Assembly: GCF_012641095.1 (NCBI RefSeq)
Contig: NZ_JAAVSC010000012.1
Coordinates: forward strand, 1-64,000
Origin: Lactobacillus sp. HBUAS51381
Lineage (GTDB): Bacteria > Bacillota > Bacilli > Lactobacillales > Lactobacillaceae
DNA length: 64,000 nt
Direction: 5' to 3'
Under the pieces are notes generated by a model. That model worked only from the letters and a program-made list of their open reading frames with translations, did not search any database and was not told the DNA's origin. A program made the translations under genes and the position numbers. Shown here piece by piece: positions 37,720 to 49,002 of the stretch; within the stretch, counting starts at the first letter, position 1, and every line of letters begins with the position of its first letter.

Positions 37720-38010
37720 ATCAGCGTCGTGCTGGCAGCCTTACCGTTCGCGTAGCTTTGACGGTAACTAAGATTAACCGGATACCTGTCAACGCGATCG
37801 GTACTAGACGCCGCAACCGGGTAACACGCGCCAGTGTACCGAAGGCGGCCAGCAATGGAGCCAGCCGTGACAACGGTGTTAGCTGACGTTTCTGGTCAGC
37901 TTAGACCGTGGGACGACTTGGGAGACCTGCGAGCTGTACAGGGCTTCCAGGCGAGCCGGAAGCCCGTCCTTTAGCTGCAGGCGAAATTGCTGACAGCCGC
38001 AGGGGCCATG
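37720..38010 (+). repeat. Dispersed repeat region, family 2, copy B
   Basis: 37843-38010 shares blocks with 11831-12000, including CGTGACAACGGTGTTAGCTG against CGTGACAGCGGTGTTAGCTG, and carries the hairpin GGGCTTCC/GGAAGCCC. 37730-37750 (GCTGGCAGCCTTACCGTTCG) also resembles the left flank of both family 1 copies. No gene was recognised in the 495 bases between rapZ and the HdeD-like gene. Confidence 0.65.
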
Positions 38011-38016
38011 TCCAGT

Positions 38017-38559
38017 TTACCGGCTACGGGCGATAGAAATCCAGATGGCATTGACGCCAAAGATGGTGAAGAAAATGGCGATCAATCCGTTCAGCGACAA
38101 GGCCGCCACAACGGGATGGACGAACAACATGATCCCCACTACCAACGCTAACACATCAAAAATAATGGAGAGCCAGAAGTAAAAGCCGCCAAAGCTTCGT
38201 AGGTGACTGACAACCAGTAAACGTTCCAACGAATCAACGATAAACCAGATGGCAAATAGGTACCCCAACGTGACGATGGCACTGTTCATATCGAAGAAGA
38301 ACACCACGGCAATCAGAATATCTAAGATACCTAACACCAATGCAAAGTTCGCACGGACTCCCGTGACCTCATGCAGCTTGCGGTATCCGGCAATCGTGGT
38401 AAATCCGCTTAGTAACGCCATAATGGCAAAAATAATCGCTAACCCAGTTAGGCCAATCTTAGGTGACCGGAAAAGACCATACGCAGCAACTAAGAATAAG
38501 ATGCCGAGAATAAATTCGCTCCAGTCAAAGCCCCACCGTGTTCGATTCATATTAAACAT
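38017..38559 (-). CDS. HdeD/DUF308-family membrane protein
   Basis: The 180-residue protein has six hydrophobic helices in three pairs, the pattern of DUF308 (HdeD-like) proteins; acid-resistance roles are known only for the enteric relative. AGGAG precedes ATG 38559. It lies upstream of the rapZ operon on the same strand, with a terminator between. Function is not known. Confidence 0.8.
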   Translation of the reverse strand: MFNMNRTRWGFDWSEFILGILFLVAAYGLFRSPKIGLTGLAIIFAIMALLSGFTTIAGYRKLHEVTGVRANFALVLGILDILIAVVFFFDMNSAIVTLGYLFAIWFIVDSLERLLVVSHLRSFGGFYFWLSIIFDVLALVVGIMLFVHPVVAALSLNGLIAIFFTIFGVNAIWISIARSR

Positions 38560-38650
38560 CGTTTGATTATCTCCTCACAACTTCGGTCAACTGTCGACCG
38601 GTTTTCAACCATTGTACTGGTTTTCGCTGAGGTAAACAAGTTCACCTAAC

Positions 38651-38694
38651 AAAAAGGGACGGGAAAACCGCCAATTTGCGGTCTTCTCGTCCCC
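38651..38694 (-). terminator. uvrA terminator
   Basis: GGGACGAGAAGACCGC pairs with GGCGGTTTTCCCGTCCC on the minus strand, followed by TTTTTG. Confidence 0.93.
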
Positions 38695-38717
38695 AGTTTA
38701 CATTTTCATGACGTTGC

Positions 38718-41567
38718 TTAAGCGTCGGCCTCGGTCCGCGCCTTATCCCGTTCCAAAACGGGTTTCAGGTACTGTCCAGTATAGCTGTTCTTGACCTTAA
38801 CCAACTCTTCCGGCGTACCGGTGGCAACGATGTTACCGCCAGCTTCCCCGCCTTCAGGCCCCAGATCAATCAAATGATCGGCCGTCTTGATGACATCCAA
38901 GTTGTGTTCGATGACTAACACCGTGTTGCCCTTATCGACCAACCGGTGAAGCACCGTCAGCAGGCGTTTGATGTCGTCGGTATGCAGCCCCGTGGTGGGT
39001 TCATCCAGAATATAGAAATTCTTCCCGTTCTGTTGCTTGTGCAGTTCGGAAGCCAGCTTCATCCGCTGAGCCTCCCCACCAGACAACGTGGTGGCGGGTT
39101 GACCGAGCTTCACGTAGCCCAAACCCACGTCCTGAATGGTCTGGAGTTTGCGGGTAATCTTGGGGATGGCCTCGAAGAACTTCAGGGCTTCGCTGACCGT
39201 CATATCCAAGACGTCCGCGATGTTCTTCCCCTTGTATTCGACTTCCAGCGTCTCGGAATTGTACCGCGTACCGTGGCACACCTCACAAGGCACGTAGACG
39301 TCGGGCAGAAAGTTCATTTCAATCTTTAAGATTCCATCACCGTGGCAGGCCTCACACCGACCACCCTTGGTATTGAAGCTAAAGCGGCCCTTTTGATAGC
39401 CCCGCATCTTAGCGTCGTTCGTCTGGGCAAATAGCGTCCGCACGTCGTCAAACACCCCGGTATAGGTCGCGGGATTACTCCGCGGTGTCCGTCCAATTGG
39501 ACTCTGATCGATATCGACCAGTCGTTCAATGTTCTTGACCCCGGCAATGCTCTTGTATTTCCCGGGTTTTTCGGAATTATGGTTGAGCTTCTGCGCCAGT
39601 GCGCGCTTCAAGATGGTGTTCACCAGCGTTGACTTTCCGGAACCGGAAACCCCCGTCACCACGACGAATTCTCCCAACGGAAAATCGACTGTAATATCCT
39701 TTAGGTTGTTCTCGGCCGCACCGGTCACGCGAATGGACTTGCCATTCCCGGGCCGCCGGGTTAGCGGTACTGGAATGTAACGCTTGCCAGACAGGTATTG
39801 CCCGGTCAATGACTTCCGGGAACGCATGACCTGTTTCGGCGTGCCGGCGGCCATCACGTGACCACCGTTCTCACCGGCACCCGGACCAATATCCACGATA
39901 TAGTCGGCGGCCCGCATGGTATCCTCATCGTGTTCGACCACGATCAGGGTATTCCCGAGGTCACGCATCTGTTTCAACGACGCGATTAGCCGATCATTGT
40001 CTCGTTGATGGAGACCAATCGAGGGTTCATCCAAAATGTACAGAACACCCGACAGGTTTGACCCAATCTGCGTCGCCAACCGAATCCGTTGAGCTTCCCC
40101 ACCAGACAGCGTCCGTGCGGAGCGGCTCAGTGTTAGGTAGTCCAGACCGACGTTTCGTAAGAACGTCAACCGATCCCGAATTTCCTTGAGGATGGGTTGG
40201 GCAATGACTTGGTTCTGTTCGCCAAACTTTAAATCCTTAAAGAAAGCCAGTTCCTTGTCAACGGGTAAATCGGAGACCGCGCCAATGTGTTGATGGTTCA
40301 CCTGAACACTTAGTGCTTGACGGTTCAGTCGGTACCCGTGACACGTCTGACAAGTCAACTCGGCCATGTACTTACGCATGACGTCACGCGTAAAATCGCT
40401 ATTGGTTTCCTTGTAGCGGCGATCAACGTTGGGGACCACGCCCTCAAAGGCGACGTCAACGTCCCGGACCCCGCCGAAGTCATTTTCATAGTGGAAGTGA
40501 AATTCCTTCCCTTGAGACCCGTAGAGCACCAGGTTCTGGTCGGCCTTAGGCAAGTCCTTGAAGGGCACGTCCATATCCACGTTAAAGGCTGCCGCAGCCT
40601 GTTCGAGGAGGGCCGGGTAATACTGCGAACTGATGGGGTTCCACGGCGCTAGGGCACCCTCACGCAACGTCTTAGTCTTGTCAGGAACGACCAAATCCAG
40701 GTCGACCTCCAACTTTACCCCCAGGCCATCACAGTCCGGGCAGGCCCCAAATGGCGCGTTAAAGGAGAAGAGCCGCGGTTCCAATTCCCCCACGGTAAAC
40801 CCACAGACGGGACAGGCATAGTGCTCCGAGAAGATTAGGGGCTCGCCATCAATGAGATCGGCGATGGCATACCCGCCGCTCAAACGCAGGGCCGCCTCGA
40901 AGGAATCAAACAGACGGGAACGAATCCCGCTCTTGACCACAATCCGGTCAATCACAATGGCAATGTCGTGGCTTTGATTCTTATTTAATTCGGGAACATC
41001 ATCAATATCCATGATATCGCCGTCCACCCGCACGCGCACGAAGCCTTCACGCCGAATCTTGTCAAAGACCTTCTTGTGCTGGCCTTTCTTGGCGCGGACG
41101 ATGGGCGACAACACCTGTAGCTTCGTCCGTTCCGGCAAAGCCAGCACCTGATCGACCATCTGTTCAACGCTCTGACTGGTAATCTTCGTGCCATCATTGG
41201 GACAGATGGGCGTCCCGACTCTGGCCCACAACAACCGTAGATAGTCGTTAATCTCGGTAACCGTCCCGACCGTTGACCGGGGGTTCTTGGAGGTCGTCTT
41301 CTGGTCGATCGAAATTGCGGGACTCAACCCATCGATCGAATCGACATCGGGCTTGTCCATTTGCCCTAAAAATTGACGGGCGTAGGACGACAGGCTTTCC
41401 ACGTAACGGCGTTGGCCTTCCGCGTAGAGGGTATCGAACGCCAACGAACTCTTCCCAGAACCGGAAAGGCCACTGATAACGACCAATTTGTTCTTCGGGA
41501 TAGTGACGTCAATATCCTTTAAGTTATGCGCTCTTGCGCCGTGAATCACGATTTTATCGTTTAACAA
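38718..41567 (-). CDS. uvrA: Excinuclease ABC subunit A
   Basis: UvrA is the damage-sensing ATPase of nucleotide excision repair. The 949-residue protein has two ABC modules (GLSGSGKSS near 31 and GVSGSGKST near 640), two LSGGEAQR signatures and zinc-binding CPVC/CPDC and CEAC/CEVC pairs. Length is normal. It follows uvrB by 21 bases. Confidence 0.98.
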   Translation of the reverse strand: MLNDKIVIHGARAHNLKDIDVTIPKNKLVVISGLSGSGKSSLAFDTLYAEGQRRYVESLSSYARQFLGQMDKPDVDSIDGLSPAISIDQKTTSKNPRSTVGTVTEINDYLRLLWARVGTPICPNDGTKITSQSVEQMVDQVLALPERTKLQVLSPIVRAKKGQHKKVFDKIRREGFVRVRVDGDIMDIDDVPELNKNQSHDIAIVIDRIVVKSGIRSRLFDSFEAALRLSGGYAIADLIDGEPLIFSEHYACPVCGFTVGELEPRLFSFNAPFGACPDCDGLGVKLEVDLDLVVPDKTKTLREGALAPWNPISSQYYPALLEQAAAAFNVDMDVPFKDLPKADQNLVLYGSQGKEFHFHYENDFGGVRDVDVAFEGVVPNVDRRYKETNSDFTRDVMRKYMAELTCQTCHGYRLNRQALSVQVNHQHIGAVSDLPVDKELAFFKDLKFGEQNQVIAQPILKEIRDRLTFLRNVGLDYLTLSRSARTLSGGEAQRIRLATQIGSNLSGVLYILDEPSIGLHQRDNDRLIASLKQMRDLGNTLIVVEHDEDTMRAADYIVDIGPGAGENGGHVMAAGTPKQVMRSRKSLTGQYLSGKRYIPVPLTRRPGNGKSIRVTGAAENNLKDITVDFPLGEFVVVTGVSGSGKSTLVNTILKRALAQKLNHNSEKPGKYKSIAGVKNIERLVDIDQSPIGRTPRSNPATYTGVFDDVRTLFAQTNDAKMRGYQKGRFSFNTKGGRCEACHGDGILKIEMNFLPDVYVPCEVCHGTRYNSETLEVEYKGKNIADVLDMTVSEALKFFEAIPKITRKLQTIQDVGLGYVKLGQPATTLSGGEAQRMKLASELHKQQNGKNFYILDEPTTGLHTDDIKRLLTVLHRLVDKGNTVLVIEHNLDVIKTADHLIDLGPEGGEAGGNIVATGTPEELVKVKNSYTGQYLKPVLERDKARTEADA

Positions 41568-41588
41568 TTCATATTCTCCTTACTCGAC

Positions 41589-43595
41589 CTAATCTCCGAT
41601 CTCGGTCTTCATATCCATGACAGTGTCGCGCAATGAAGCCGCCTGTTCAAAGTCTAGCTTCTTAGCGGCTGCCCGCATCTCATCTTCCAACCGCGAGATT
41701 AACTTCCGCTGATCGTCCTTGGACATATCTTCGAAGTCACTCGATACAAAGTCGTCCTTTTCACCTTCGTGATCGTTCTTCTTGGTCACGGCAATTAGGT
41801 CCCGAATCGGCTTAATGATGGTCTTCGGCGTAATCCCGTGTTCCTTATTGTAGGCCATCTGAACCTTCCGCCGTCGCGCCGTCTCATCAATCGCGGCCTG
41901 CATGGATTCCGTCACAGAATCGGCATACATCACGACTGCCCCGTGGGCGTTCCGGGCGGCCCGACCGATCGTCTGGATCAGCGACCGTTCGTTACGCAGG
42001 AACCCTTCCTTATCGGCATCCAGAATCGCCACAAGCGAGACCTCAGGAATATCGATCCCTTCCCGCAGCAGGTTAATGCCGACTAGGACATCGTATTTGC
42101 CTAAACGCAGGTCTCGCATGATTTGTGTTCGCTCCAGCGTCTTGATGTCCGAGTGTAAATAGGCCACTTTAATCCCGAGATCCTTTAGATAGTCCGTTAA
42201 GTCTTCGGCCATCTTCTTGGTCAACGTGGTCACAAACGTCCGCTCGTTAGCCTCGACGCGTTGATTAATCTCCCCGACTAAGTCATCCATCTGACCCATG
42301 ATTGGTCGTACCTCAATCGTGGGGTCGAGCAATCCGGTTGGCCGAATGATCTGTTGCACCACGTGATTCGTCTGCTCATGCTCGTAAGGGCCCGGTGTAG
42401 CCGACATGTAGATCACTTGATTGACGTGTTGTTCGAATTCGGACAGCTTGAGGGGCCGGTTATCCAACGCACTTGGCAACCGGAAGCCATAGTCCACCAG
42501 TTGTTGCTTCCGTGCTTGGTCCCCGTTATACATCCCCCGCACCTGAGGCATCGTCACGTGAGATTCATCCACAACCAGCAAAAAGTCTTTGGGGAAGAAG
42601 TCCAGCAACGTGTACGGTGGCTCGCCGGCCTTACGACCATCCATCCACCGTGAGTAGTTTTCGATCCCACTCGTATAACCCATTTCCCGCATCATTTCTA
42701 GGTCATAGGTTGTCCGTTGCTTGAGTCGTTGGGCTTCGAGTAGCTTACTCTGGCTCTCTAGTTCGGCGACCCGATCCTTCATTTCACCTTCGATGCCTGC
42801 CGTGGCCTTCTCCATGATGTCGTCGTTGGTCATAAAGTGGGTAGCCGGGAAGATTGCAACGTGCTCACGATCGCCCACAATCTCACCCGTCAGCGAATCG
42901 ACTTCGCGGATGCGGTCGATTTCATCGCCAAAGAACTCGACCCGCAGCGCCCAGTCATCCCGTGACGCCGGGAAAATCTCCACAACGTCCCCGTGAACCC
43001 GGAACCGGCCCCGTTGAAAGTCGTAATCGTTACGTTCAAATTGAATGTTAACCAATTTACGTAGCAAAGCATCCCGTTCGATCTCCTGACCGACCCGTAG
43101 CGAAACCACGTGATTCTTATATTCGGTGGGGTCCCCTAACCCAAAGATTGAGGAAACGGACGCCACGACGATCACATCGTTACGTTCCAGCAGTGAACTG
43201 GTCGCCGAGTGCCGGAGCTTATCAATCTCATCGTTAATTGAGGAATCCTTTTCGATATAGGTATCGCTCGATGGCACGTAGGCCTCCGGTTGATAGTAAT
43301 CATAATAACTGACAAAATACTCCACGGCGTTGTTCGGAAAGAACTCCTTGAATTCACCGTAAAGTTGGCCCGCTAACGTCTTGTTATGGGACAGCACCAG
43401 CGTGGGCTTGTTGACGTTCTTAATCACGTTAGAAATCGTAAAGGTCTTCCCGGTCCCAGTGGCGCCCAACAGAATCTGCGCCTTTTCATGGTCGTTGAGT
43501 CCCTTGGTCAGTTGCGCAATGGCCTCCGGTTGATCCCCTGTGGGTTGATAATTCGACACTAACTCAAACTTCCGATCCGATTGTCGATCGATCAT
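41589..43595 (-). CDS. uvrB: Excinuclease ABC subunit B
   Basis: UvrB is the helicase-like damage-verification subunit. The 668-residue protein has Walker [11 protein letters not shown] near residue 43, the beta-hairpin region [21 protein letters not shown] as the DEAD-type box, helicase motif [11 protein letters not shown] and a C-terminal UVR motif (about 630-665). GGGAGG precedes the ATG. A LexA-like box lies 180 bases upstream. Confidence 0.98.
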   Translation of the reverse strand: MIDRQSDRKFELVSNYQPTGDQPEAIAQLTKGLNDHEKAQILLGATGTGKTFTISNVIKNVNKPTLVLSHNKTLAGQLYGEFKEFFPNNAVEYFVSYYDYYQPEAYVPSSDTYIEKDSSINDEIDKLRHSATSSLLERNDVIVVASVSSIFGLGDPTEYKNHVVSLRVGQEIERDALLRKLVNIQFERNDYDFQRGRFRVHGDVVEIFPASRDDWALRVEFFGDEIDRIREVDSLTGEIVGDREHVAIFPATHFMTNDDIMEKATAGIEGEMKDRVAELESQSKLLEAQRLKQRTTYDLEMMREMGYTSGIENYSRWMDGRKAGEPPYTLLDFFPKDFLLVVDESHVTMPQVRGMYNGDQARKQQLVDYGFRLPSALDNRPLKLSEFEQHVNQVIYMSATPGPYEHEQTNHVVQQIIRPTGLLDPTIEVRPIMGQMDDLVGEINQRVEANERTFVTTLTKKMAEDLTDYLKDLGIKVAYLHSDIKTLERTQIMRDLRLGKYDVLVGINLLREGIDIPEVSLVAILDADKEGFLRNERSLIQTIGRAARNAHGAVVMYADSVTESMQAAIDETARRRKVQMAYNKEHGITPKTIIKPIRDLIAVTKKNDHEGEKDDFVSSDFEDMSKDDQRKLISRLEDEMRAAAKKLDFEQAASLRDTVMDMKTEIGD

Positions 43596-43721
43596 GGCAT
43601 AACCTCCCTACCAAATTCTTCATTAAAATTATTATTTAAACCCATCAGTCAGCTGATGGTTAGCAGCAACAATACTCTTAGTGGCCAGCTTTATGGCCTG
43701 TAAAAATTCTTCATTCACCAG

Positions 43722-43749
43722 AAAAAATGGGAAACAGTCTGCTTCCCAT
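43722..43749 (-). terminator. Terminator behind the GNAT gene, inside the uvrB leader region
   Basis: TGGGAA pairs with TTTCCCA on the minus strand, followed by TTTTTT. It lies directly downstream of the LexA-associated promoter, so it might also act early in the uvrBA transcript. Confidence 0.7.
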
Positions 43750-43760
43750 CGTGCCCAAAT

Positions 43761-43786
43761 ATTTTACCATACCGAACATACTTTCG
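43761..43786 (-). promoter_or_regulatory. LexA (DinR) box and extended -10 promoter for uvrBA
   Basis: On the minus strand CGAAAGTATGTTCG (43773-43786) differs at one base from the Firmicutes LexA consensus CGAACNNNNGTTCG. TGGTAAAAT follows at once (-10 at 43761-43766), so the box occupies the spacer. uvrBA is a classic SOS target. Confidence 0.7.
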
Positions 43787-43805
43787 CCAGTCTCACGGCT
43801 TACGC

Positions 43806-44327
43806 TCAAAACTTATCCTGATAGATCGTCACGTTCGCCGTTCGGTCGCCCCGAACGACCGTTGTGGTTTGAATCGCCTGCAGCTGCTGGTCCTCCCAGA
43901 ACTGCTTCATGTCCCGATCACCCATGAAGACGCTGAGTTGGAGTTGCACTGCCCCAGCGGCCCGCAACGTCGCCACTAAGCTGTGATAGTAATCAGCGGC
44001 TTGCTCGTCCGTTAACTGTCGATCGGTCATCCACATTCCCAGCCAAACCAAGCTCGGGAGCGGATAGTCAATAATCAGATCCACCAAGACCACCAATTGA
44101 TCGTCCTGAAAGATACCCAAATAGGCCTTCTGGTCGGGCATGGCATTCATGGGGACGTCCGTCACATCCTGAATGGCCTCGTTTCGGGTCACGGGGTGGT
44201 CTTGAAAATGATTAAAGTAGGCCGGATGAGCGGCCTGAAAATCATAAATTAAATCATCATCAGCGTGCGTCAGTGGCCGTACCATGGCCCCCGGGATCAT
44301 TTGATTCCAAACTTCAGCTAATTTCAT
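43806..44327 (-). CDS. GNAT-like acetyltransferase
   Basis: The 173-residue protein has a GNAT-type arrangement: a substrate half (MVRPLTHADDDLIYDF), central strands with AYLGIFQDDQLVVLVDLI and a later half ADYYHSLVATLRAAGAVQLQLSVF. The acetyl-CoA loop is weak, so activity is uncertain. It overlaps the HD hydrolase gene by four bases, which implies coupled translation. Confidence 0.7.
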   Translation of the reverse strand: MKLAEVWNQMIPGAMVRPLTHADDDLIYDFQAAHPAYFNHFQDHPVTRNEAIQDVTDVPMNAMPDQKAYLGIFQDDQLVVLVDLIIDYPLPSLVWLGMWMTDRQLTDEQAADYYHSLVATLRAAGAVQLQLSVFMGDRDMKQFWEDQQLQAIQTTTVVRGDRTANVTIYQDKF

Positions 44328-44968
44328 GCTTGATCTCCTTGCTTCAACAATTTGTTCGTTAAGGCTTCCAGCTTTTGACGATCGCTAAAGTCGGTCGCCA
44401 GCATCTCTGGGAGCACCTCCGCCAAGAAGTACTGGACGCAGGCCATTTGTTTAAACTTTAAAATCGTGGTTAAACTTTCACGATAAATCTCAGTGAACAC
44501 CGGTTCTGGATTTCCTTTTTGGATTTCGCCAAAGGATTCATAGAGCAAATCGACCTTATCCGCCACGGACAGGATCTGTCCCTCTAAGGTATCATCCTTT
44601 CCCTCGCCCAAGCGACGCGTATAGGCCGCTTGGAACTGCGCGGGAATTTCATTCTTAATAAAGTTGGCCGTCAGCGAAGACTCCACATCGGCTAGCATCT
44701 GCCGTAACTGGGGCGTCGCGTATTTAACGGGCGTCTTGATATCCCCAATGAACCGCTCCGTGTAATCGTGATTCAGTGATTTCTCGTAAAGCAGCCGCCA
44801 GTTCACCTGATGTCCGGCGCCTTCCTCAACGTCGCCCAGGAATTGGGCAACTTCGGCCACCTTAAACGAATGGGCCGCCACGGAATGTTGCTCGAATTTG
44901 AAGTAACCGGGGGCCCGGTCGATTGTTTCCAGATCACTTAAGCTTTGTAAAAATTGATTCATCCCCAT
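44324..44968 (-). CDS. YfbR-like HD-domain nucleotidase
   Basis: The 214-residue protein shows the HD metal-binding pattern of YfbR-like 5'-nucleotidases: HSVAAHSFKVA, NHDYTE and SVADKVDLLYES. Relatives remove phosphate from deoxynucleoside monophosphates. The start at 44968 has GAGGAG nine bases before it. It forms a two-gene unit with the downstream GNAT gene. Exact substrate is not certain. Confidence 0.8.
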   Translation of the reverse strand: MGMNQFLQSLSDLETIDRAPGYFKFEQHSVAAHSFKVAEVAQFLGDVEEGAGHQVNWRLLYEKSLNHDYTERFIGDIKTPVKYATPQLRQMLADVESSLTANFIKNEIPAQFQAAYTRRLGEGKDDTLEGQILSVADKVDLLYESFGEIQKGNPEPVFTEIYRESLTTILKFKQMACVQYFLAEVLPEMLATDFSDRQKLEALTNKLLKQGDQA

Positions 44969-45116
44969 ACAAAACCACTCCTCGATTTCATTTTAGTTTT
45001 AATTATCGGCTAACTTCGACGACACGCGCGCTAATCTCCCTAACTCAAACTCGTGCCTTGTCGTTAAAGCCGGCTACCTTATGTACGGCCAGCCCAACAC
45101 TGGCCCGTGACTTTAC

Positions 45117-45152
45117 AAAAAGCGGAAACACCCCGCGAGGTCGTTTCCGCTT
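45117..45152 (-). terminator. trxB terminator (end of hprK operon)
   Basis: AAGCGGAAACGA pairs with TGTTTCCGCTT on the minus strand, followed by TTT. Confidence 0.93.
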
Positions 45153-45161
45153 AGTCAAACC

Positions 45162-46103
45162 TTATTTGGCGGAAGCCGCCTTGGACTTTAGAGCTTCCAG
45201 ATAACTGAAGGCTTCTTGGCCCGCGATTCCACCGTCGCCAACGGCAGTCGTAATCTGCCGTAAGGTCTTCTGCCGAACATCGCCGATGGCAAAGATACCA
45301 GGAACCGTCGTAGCCATGTGGTCATCGGTCTTGATCCAGCCCTTGTCATCCGTGATGCCCAAGCTCGTAAAGGCATCCGTCATTGGCAGGTTACCGACGT
45401 AAATGAAAACGCCACTTGCCGCAATCTCACCGGTCGCCCCGGTCTGATTGTTCTTCGTCTTGACGCCCGTTACCTTCATCGCGTCACCCACAACTTCAGT
45501 GACGTTTGTGTTCCAAACAAATTCAATCTTGTCGTTAGCGAACGCCCGATCCTGTAAGATTTTCTGCGCACGTAATTGATCACGGCGAACAATCACCGTC
45601 ACCTTGGACGTGATGCCGGCCAGGTAAAGGCTCTCTTCGACTGCAGAGTCACCACCACCAACGACCACGACATCGCGATTCTTAAAGAACGCCCCGTCGC
45701 AGACCGCGCAGTAGGACACACCGCGGCCACCAAATTCATTTTCGCCAGGCACGCCCAGCTTCTTGTATTCGGAGCCAGAGGCAATCAGAACCGCCCCGGC
45801 ACTGTAATCACCGTCATCGGTCTTCACAACCTTATGATCACCGTGATCTTCGATGCTTTCAACGTTGCCATAAGCAAATTCTGCCCCAAATTGGGTAGAA
45901 CCTTCATACATGTCTTTAGCCAAGTCTGGTCCGAGAACCGACTTGAATCCGGGATAGTTTTCGATTGCCGCCGTGTTGTTCATCTGACCGCCGTAAATAC
46001 CACGGTCCAACATTAAGACGGAAAGGTTTGCCCGTGAAGCGTAGAGTGCGCCGGTCATACCACCGGGTCCCGCACCAATTACAATGACATCATAGTTTTT
46101 CAA
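45162..46103 (-). CDS. trxB: Thioredoxin reductase
   Basis: TrxB reduces thioredoxin with NADPH. The 313-residue flavoprotein has the FAD motif VIGAGPGGMTGALYA, the redox pair CAVC in SYCAVCDGAFF, the NADPH motif VVGGGDSAVEESLYL and AIGDVRQKTLRQ. The start is TTG at 46103, ten bases after AAGGGAG; no in-frame ATG keeps the first strand. Last gene of the hprK-lgt-gpsA-galU-trxB operon. Confidence 0.97.
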   Translation of the reverse strand: MKNYDVIVIGAGPGGMTGALYASRANLSVLMLDRGIYGGQMNNTAAIENYPGFKSVLGPDLAKDMYEGSTQFGAEFAYGNVESIEDHGDHKVVKTDDGDYSAGAVLIASGSEYKKLGVPGENEFGGRGVSYCAVCDGAFFKNRDVVVVGGGDSAVEESLYLAGITSKVTVIVRRDQLRAQKILQDRAFANDKIEFVWNTNVTEVVGDAMKVTGVKTKNNQTGATGEIAASGVFIYVGNLPMTDAFTSLGITDDKGWIKTDDHMATTVPGIFAIGDVRQKTLRQITTAVGDGGIAGQEAFSYLEALKSKAASAK

Positions 46104-46169
46104 ATCTTTAACGCTCCCTTCTGCTCTTAGCCTTTAGTGTACTTTACTATCAAAAAGGAAGTTTGTCAC

Positions 46170-47075
46170 CTATTTTGACTTGGGCGCCTTTTCATCCTCG
46201 GCACTCAGCTTCGCACCCATTTCTTTAATGTACTTGCGCAAGGCATCCTTGGTTTCAGGGTGTTGCAGGCCGTATTCGATGTTGGTCTGAATCCAACCAA
46301 ACTTATTGCCGACATCGTACCGCTTGCCCGTATATTCGTGGGCAAAAACCCGCTGCGTCTTGTTTAAGTTATCGATGGCATCCGTCAATTGCAGCTCGTT
46401 GCCCAGACCAACCGGCGTGTTCTCCAAGGCTTCAAAGATTTCTGGCGTGAAGAGGTACCGCCCGATGATGGCCAGGTCGCTGGGCGCCTCGTCAGGTTGT
46501 GGCTTTTCCACAAAGTTCGTCACGTTGTAGAGACCCGGTGCCGTTTCTTCTGAAGGATTAATCACACCATACTTGGCAGTATCCTTGTGGGGAACCCGCA
46601 TTACGGCCAGCGTCGACGCCCCCGTTTGGTTGTACCGATCGATCAATTGTTTGGTCAATGGCACCTTACTATCGGTCATGTCGTCCCCTAACATCACGAT
46701 GAACGGTTCATCCCCGATAAAGGCCTTGGCCGTTAGAACAGCGTCACCCAAACCACGCGGGTACGGCTGGCGAATGAAGTACAGATTCATGCCCGTCGTT
46801 TCTTGGACTTGCCGCAACATTTCATCCTTGTGCTTAGCAGCCAGGTTGGCTTCCAATTCTGGATTAGAATCAAAGTGGTCTTCAATCGACCGCTTCGACT
46901 TCCCATCGACGATCACGATATCTTCGATTCCCGACTTACGGGCTTCCTCAACGATAAATTGAATCGTTGGCTTGTCCACGATGGGCAGCATTTCCTTGGC
47001 TAAAGCTTTGGTTGCCGGTAAGAATCTGGTCCCAAGACCTGCGGCTGGAATGACGGCTTTTCTAACTTTTCTCAT
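46170..47075 (-). CDS. galU: UTP--glucose-1-phosphate uridylyltransferase
   Basis: GalU makes UDP-glucose for glycolipids, teichoic acid decoration and polysaccharides. The 301-residue protein begins with [21 protein letters not shown] (activated-nucleotide loop), then shows [19 protein letters not shown] and [19 protein letters not shown] precedes the ATG. Ends in a charged tail ([11 protein letters not shown]). Confidence 0.97.
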   Translation of the reverse strand: MRKVRKAVIPAAGLGTRFLPATKALAKEMLPIVDKPTIQFIVEEARKSGIEDIVIVDGKSKRSIEDHFDSNPELEANLAAKHKDEMLRQVQETTGMNLYFIRQPYPRGLGDAVLTAKAFIGDEPFIVMLGDDMTDSKVPLTKQLIDRYNQTGASTLAVMRVPHKDTAKYGVINPSEETAPGLYNVTNFVEKPQPDEAPSDLAIIGRYLFTPEIFEALENTPVGLGNELQLTDAIDNLNKTQRVFAHEYTGKRYDVGNKFGWIQTNIEYGLQHPETKDALRKYIKEMGAKLSAEDEKAPKSK

Positions 47076-47104
47076 AATTCGTATCCTCCTGTATCCCCAC
47101 TAAA

Positions 47105-48118
47105 TTAAAATTCTGAACGACCTTCACGTTGCATTAATTCTGAAATGGCCGTGCGGATGTCCTTGCCTTCATACAACACTTGATAAATGGCTTCGGTAAT
47201 CGGCATGGACACCCCACGTTGCTTAGATAATTCATACGCGGCCTTCGTGGTGGCCACCCCTTCGATCACCATCCCCATATGGTTGATCACGTCATCAAGG
47301 GCCTCACCACGACCTAATTCGTCACCGGCGCGCCAGTTCCGCGAATTGGAACTCGTCGCCGTTACGATAATATCGCCGACACCCGAGAGCCCAATAAAGG
47401 TCATCGGGTCGGCGCCAAACGAGGTCCCCAGCCGTGAAATTTCGGCCAGGCCCCGCGTCATTAACGCGGCCTTGGCATTGTCGCCATAACCCAGGCCGTG
47501 TAAGGCCCCGGCACCTAAGGCGATAATGTTTTTCAACGCCGCGCCAATTTCAACCCCAATCACATCTGGATTGGTGTAAACCCGGAAGTAGTTGGTCATG
47601 AACAGTTTCTGAGTGTGCTTAGCCGCATCTAAATTTTCACTAGCGGCGGTCACCAACGTCAGGTCATGTCGGGCCACATCTTCGGCATGACTCGGCCCGG
47701 AAAGCACGGTAATCGACTGCCTATTGGCCGCTGGAATCTCTTCGGCTAATACCTGGGAGATGCGCTTGTAGGTTTTCTGTTCGATCCCCTTGCTGGCGTG
47801 AATCAAGGCTGGCCGATTACCGGTCTTCTGTAAAATTGCGGCGACTTGACCGGCAACGGACCGAACCGCCTTGGTTGGGACCACAAACAGAATGGTCTGA
47901 ACGTCGGCCAATGCACTCGCTAAATCGGAGTAAGCCACTAACGAGGGAGAAAACTTAAAATTCTTGATATAGTGGGAGTTCGTGTGAGCCGTATTTAATT
48001 CCTCAACTTGTTTTGGATTGTACGACCATAACCGGACGTCATGCCCATTTTCATCCAAGACACTCGCTAAGATTGACCCCCATGAACCGGCACCGAGTAC
48101 TGCAATTTTCTCTGACAT
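47105..48118 (-). CDS. gpsA: NAD(P)H-dependent glycerol-3-phosphate dehydrogenase
   Basis: GpsA makes sn-glycerol-3-phosphate for phospholipids. The 337-residue protein has the Rossmann motif [50 protein letters not shown] and [14 protein letters not shown]. It follows lgt by 15 bases. Confidence 0.97.
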   Translation of the reverse strand: MSEKIAVLGAGSWGSILASVLDENGHDVRLWSYNPKQVEELNTAHTNSHYIKNFKFSPSLVAYSDLASALADVQTILFVVPTKAVRSVAGQVAAILQKTGNRPALIHASKGIEQKTYKRISQVLAEEIPAANRQSITVLSGPSHAEDVARHDLTLVTAASENLDAAKHTQKLFMTNYFRVYTNPDVIGVEIGAALKNIIALGAGALHGLGYGDNAKAALMTRGLAEISRLGTSFGADPMTFIGLSGVGDIIVTATSSNSRNWRAGDELGRGEALDDVINHMGMVIEGVATTKAAYELSKQRGVSMPITEAIYQVLYEGKDIRTAISELMQREGRSEF

Positions 48119-48133
48119 AGTAATGGATTCTCC

Positions 48134-48997
48134 TTATTTAGAAAGTTTAGATTGTTCGCGGAACGGATTGCCGTCCAGATAGGCGGCTGGTTGCACCTGT
48201 TGCCGACGACGGTAGACCCAGATGATTAACGCGCCGACCACCAACACGACTGACAACAGTTGTGAAACGCGCAGGCCGCCAACCAGCATCAGACTATCCG
48301 TCCGCATGCCTTCGATAAAGAAACGACCGAAGGCGTACCACAACACGTAGCTGAGAAACACCTCGCCCTGTTTAAAGAGCCCCGGCGTGTGCCGTAAGCT
48401 CATGAGCACGATGAACCCCAGAAGGTCCCACGTCGACTCATACAAAAAGGTTGGCTGACGATAGGCCCCATTAATCAACATCTGATTAATCACAAAGTTG
48501 GGTAAGTGTAGGCCCTGTAAGAAGGCCAGACTGGTTATCCGGCCAAAGGCTTCCTGATTCATGAAGTTTCCCCAACGACCGATGGCTTGGCCTAAGATGA
48601 CCGTCGGAGCGGCGACGTCCAGCATGAGCCAGACCGGGATAAACCGCGATCGACAGAAAAAGAAGACGACCAAGCCCGCCCCAATCAGTGAACCGTAAAT
48701 CGCGATACCCCCGTCCCAAATGGCAATAATCTCGCCGGGATGCTTCGCATAATACGGCCACTGAAAGATCACGTAATACGCCCGCGCCGCAATCAACGCC
48801 GCGGGTAACGCCCATAGAATCATATCGTAAATGTCATCGGGATTAATCCCCCGACGACGGCCCTCGCGAACTGCCAAAATAACGGCAATGACCACACCAG
48901 TTGCGATGATCACGCCATACCAGTGCACTGCGATGGGGCCAAGATGAATGGCGATGGGATTAAGCGCCGCCACGATTGGTGAAAAAATAACGCCCAT
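48134..48997 (-). CDS. lgt: Prolipoprotein diacylglyceryl transferase
   Basis: Lgt moves diacylglycerol from phosphatidylglycerol to the lipobox cysteine of prelipoproteins. The 287-residue membrane protein has about seven helices, [10 protein letters not shown], the signature [13 protein letters not shown] with the catalytic arginine, and the C-terminal [11 protein letters not shown]. It starts five bases after hprK. Confidence 0.97.
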   Translation of the reverse strand: MGVIFSPIVAALNPIAIHLGPIAVHWYGVIIATGVVIAVILAVREGRRRGINPDDIYDMILWALPAALIAARAYYVIFQWPYYAKHPGEIIAIWDGGIAIYGSLIGAGLVVFFFCRSRFIPVWLMLDVAAPTVILGQAIGRWGNFMNQEAFGRITSLAFLQGLHLPNFVINQMLINGAYRQPTFLYESTWDLLGFIVLMSLRHTPGLFKQGEVFLSYVLWYAFGRFFIEGMRTDSLMLVGGLRVSQLLSVVLVVGALIIWVYRRRQQVQPAAYLDGNPFREQSKLSK

Positions 48998-49002
48998 CTC
49001 CC

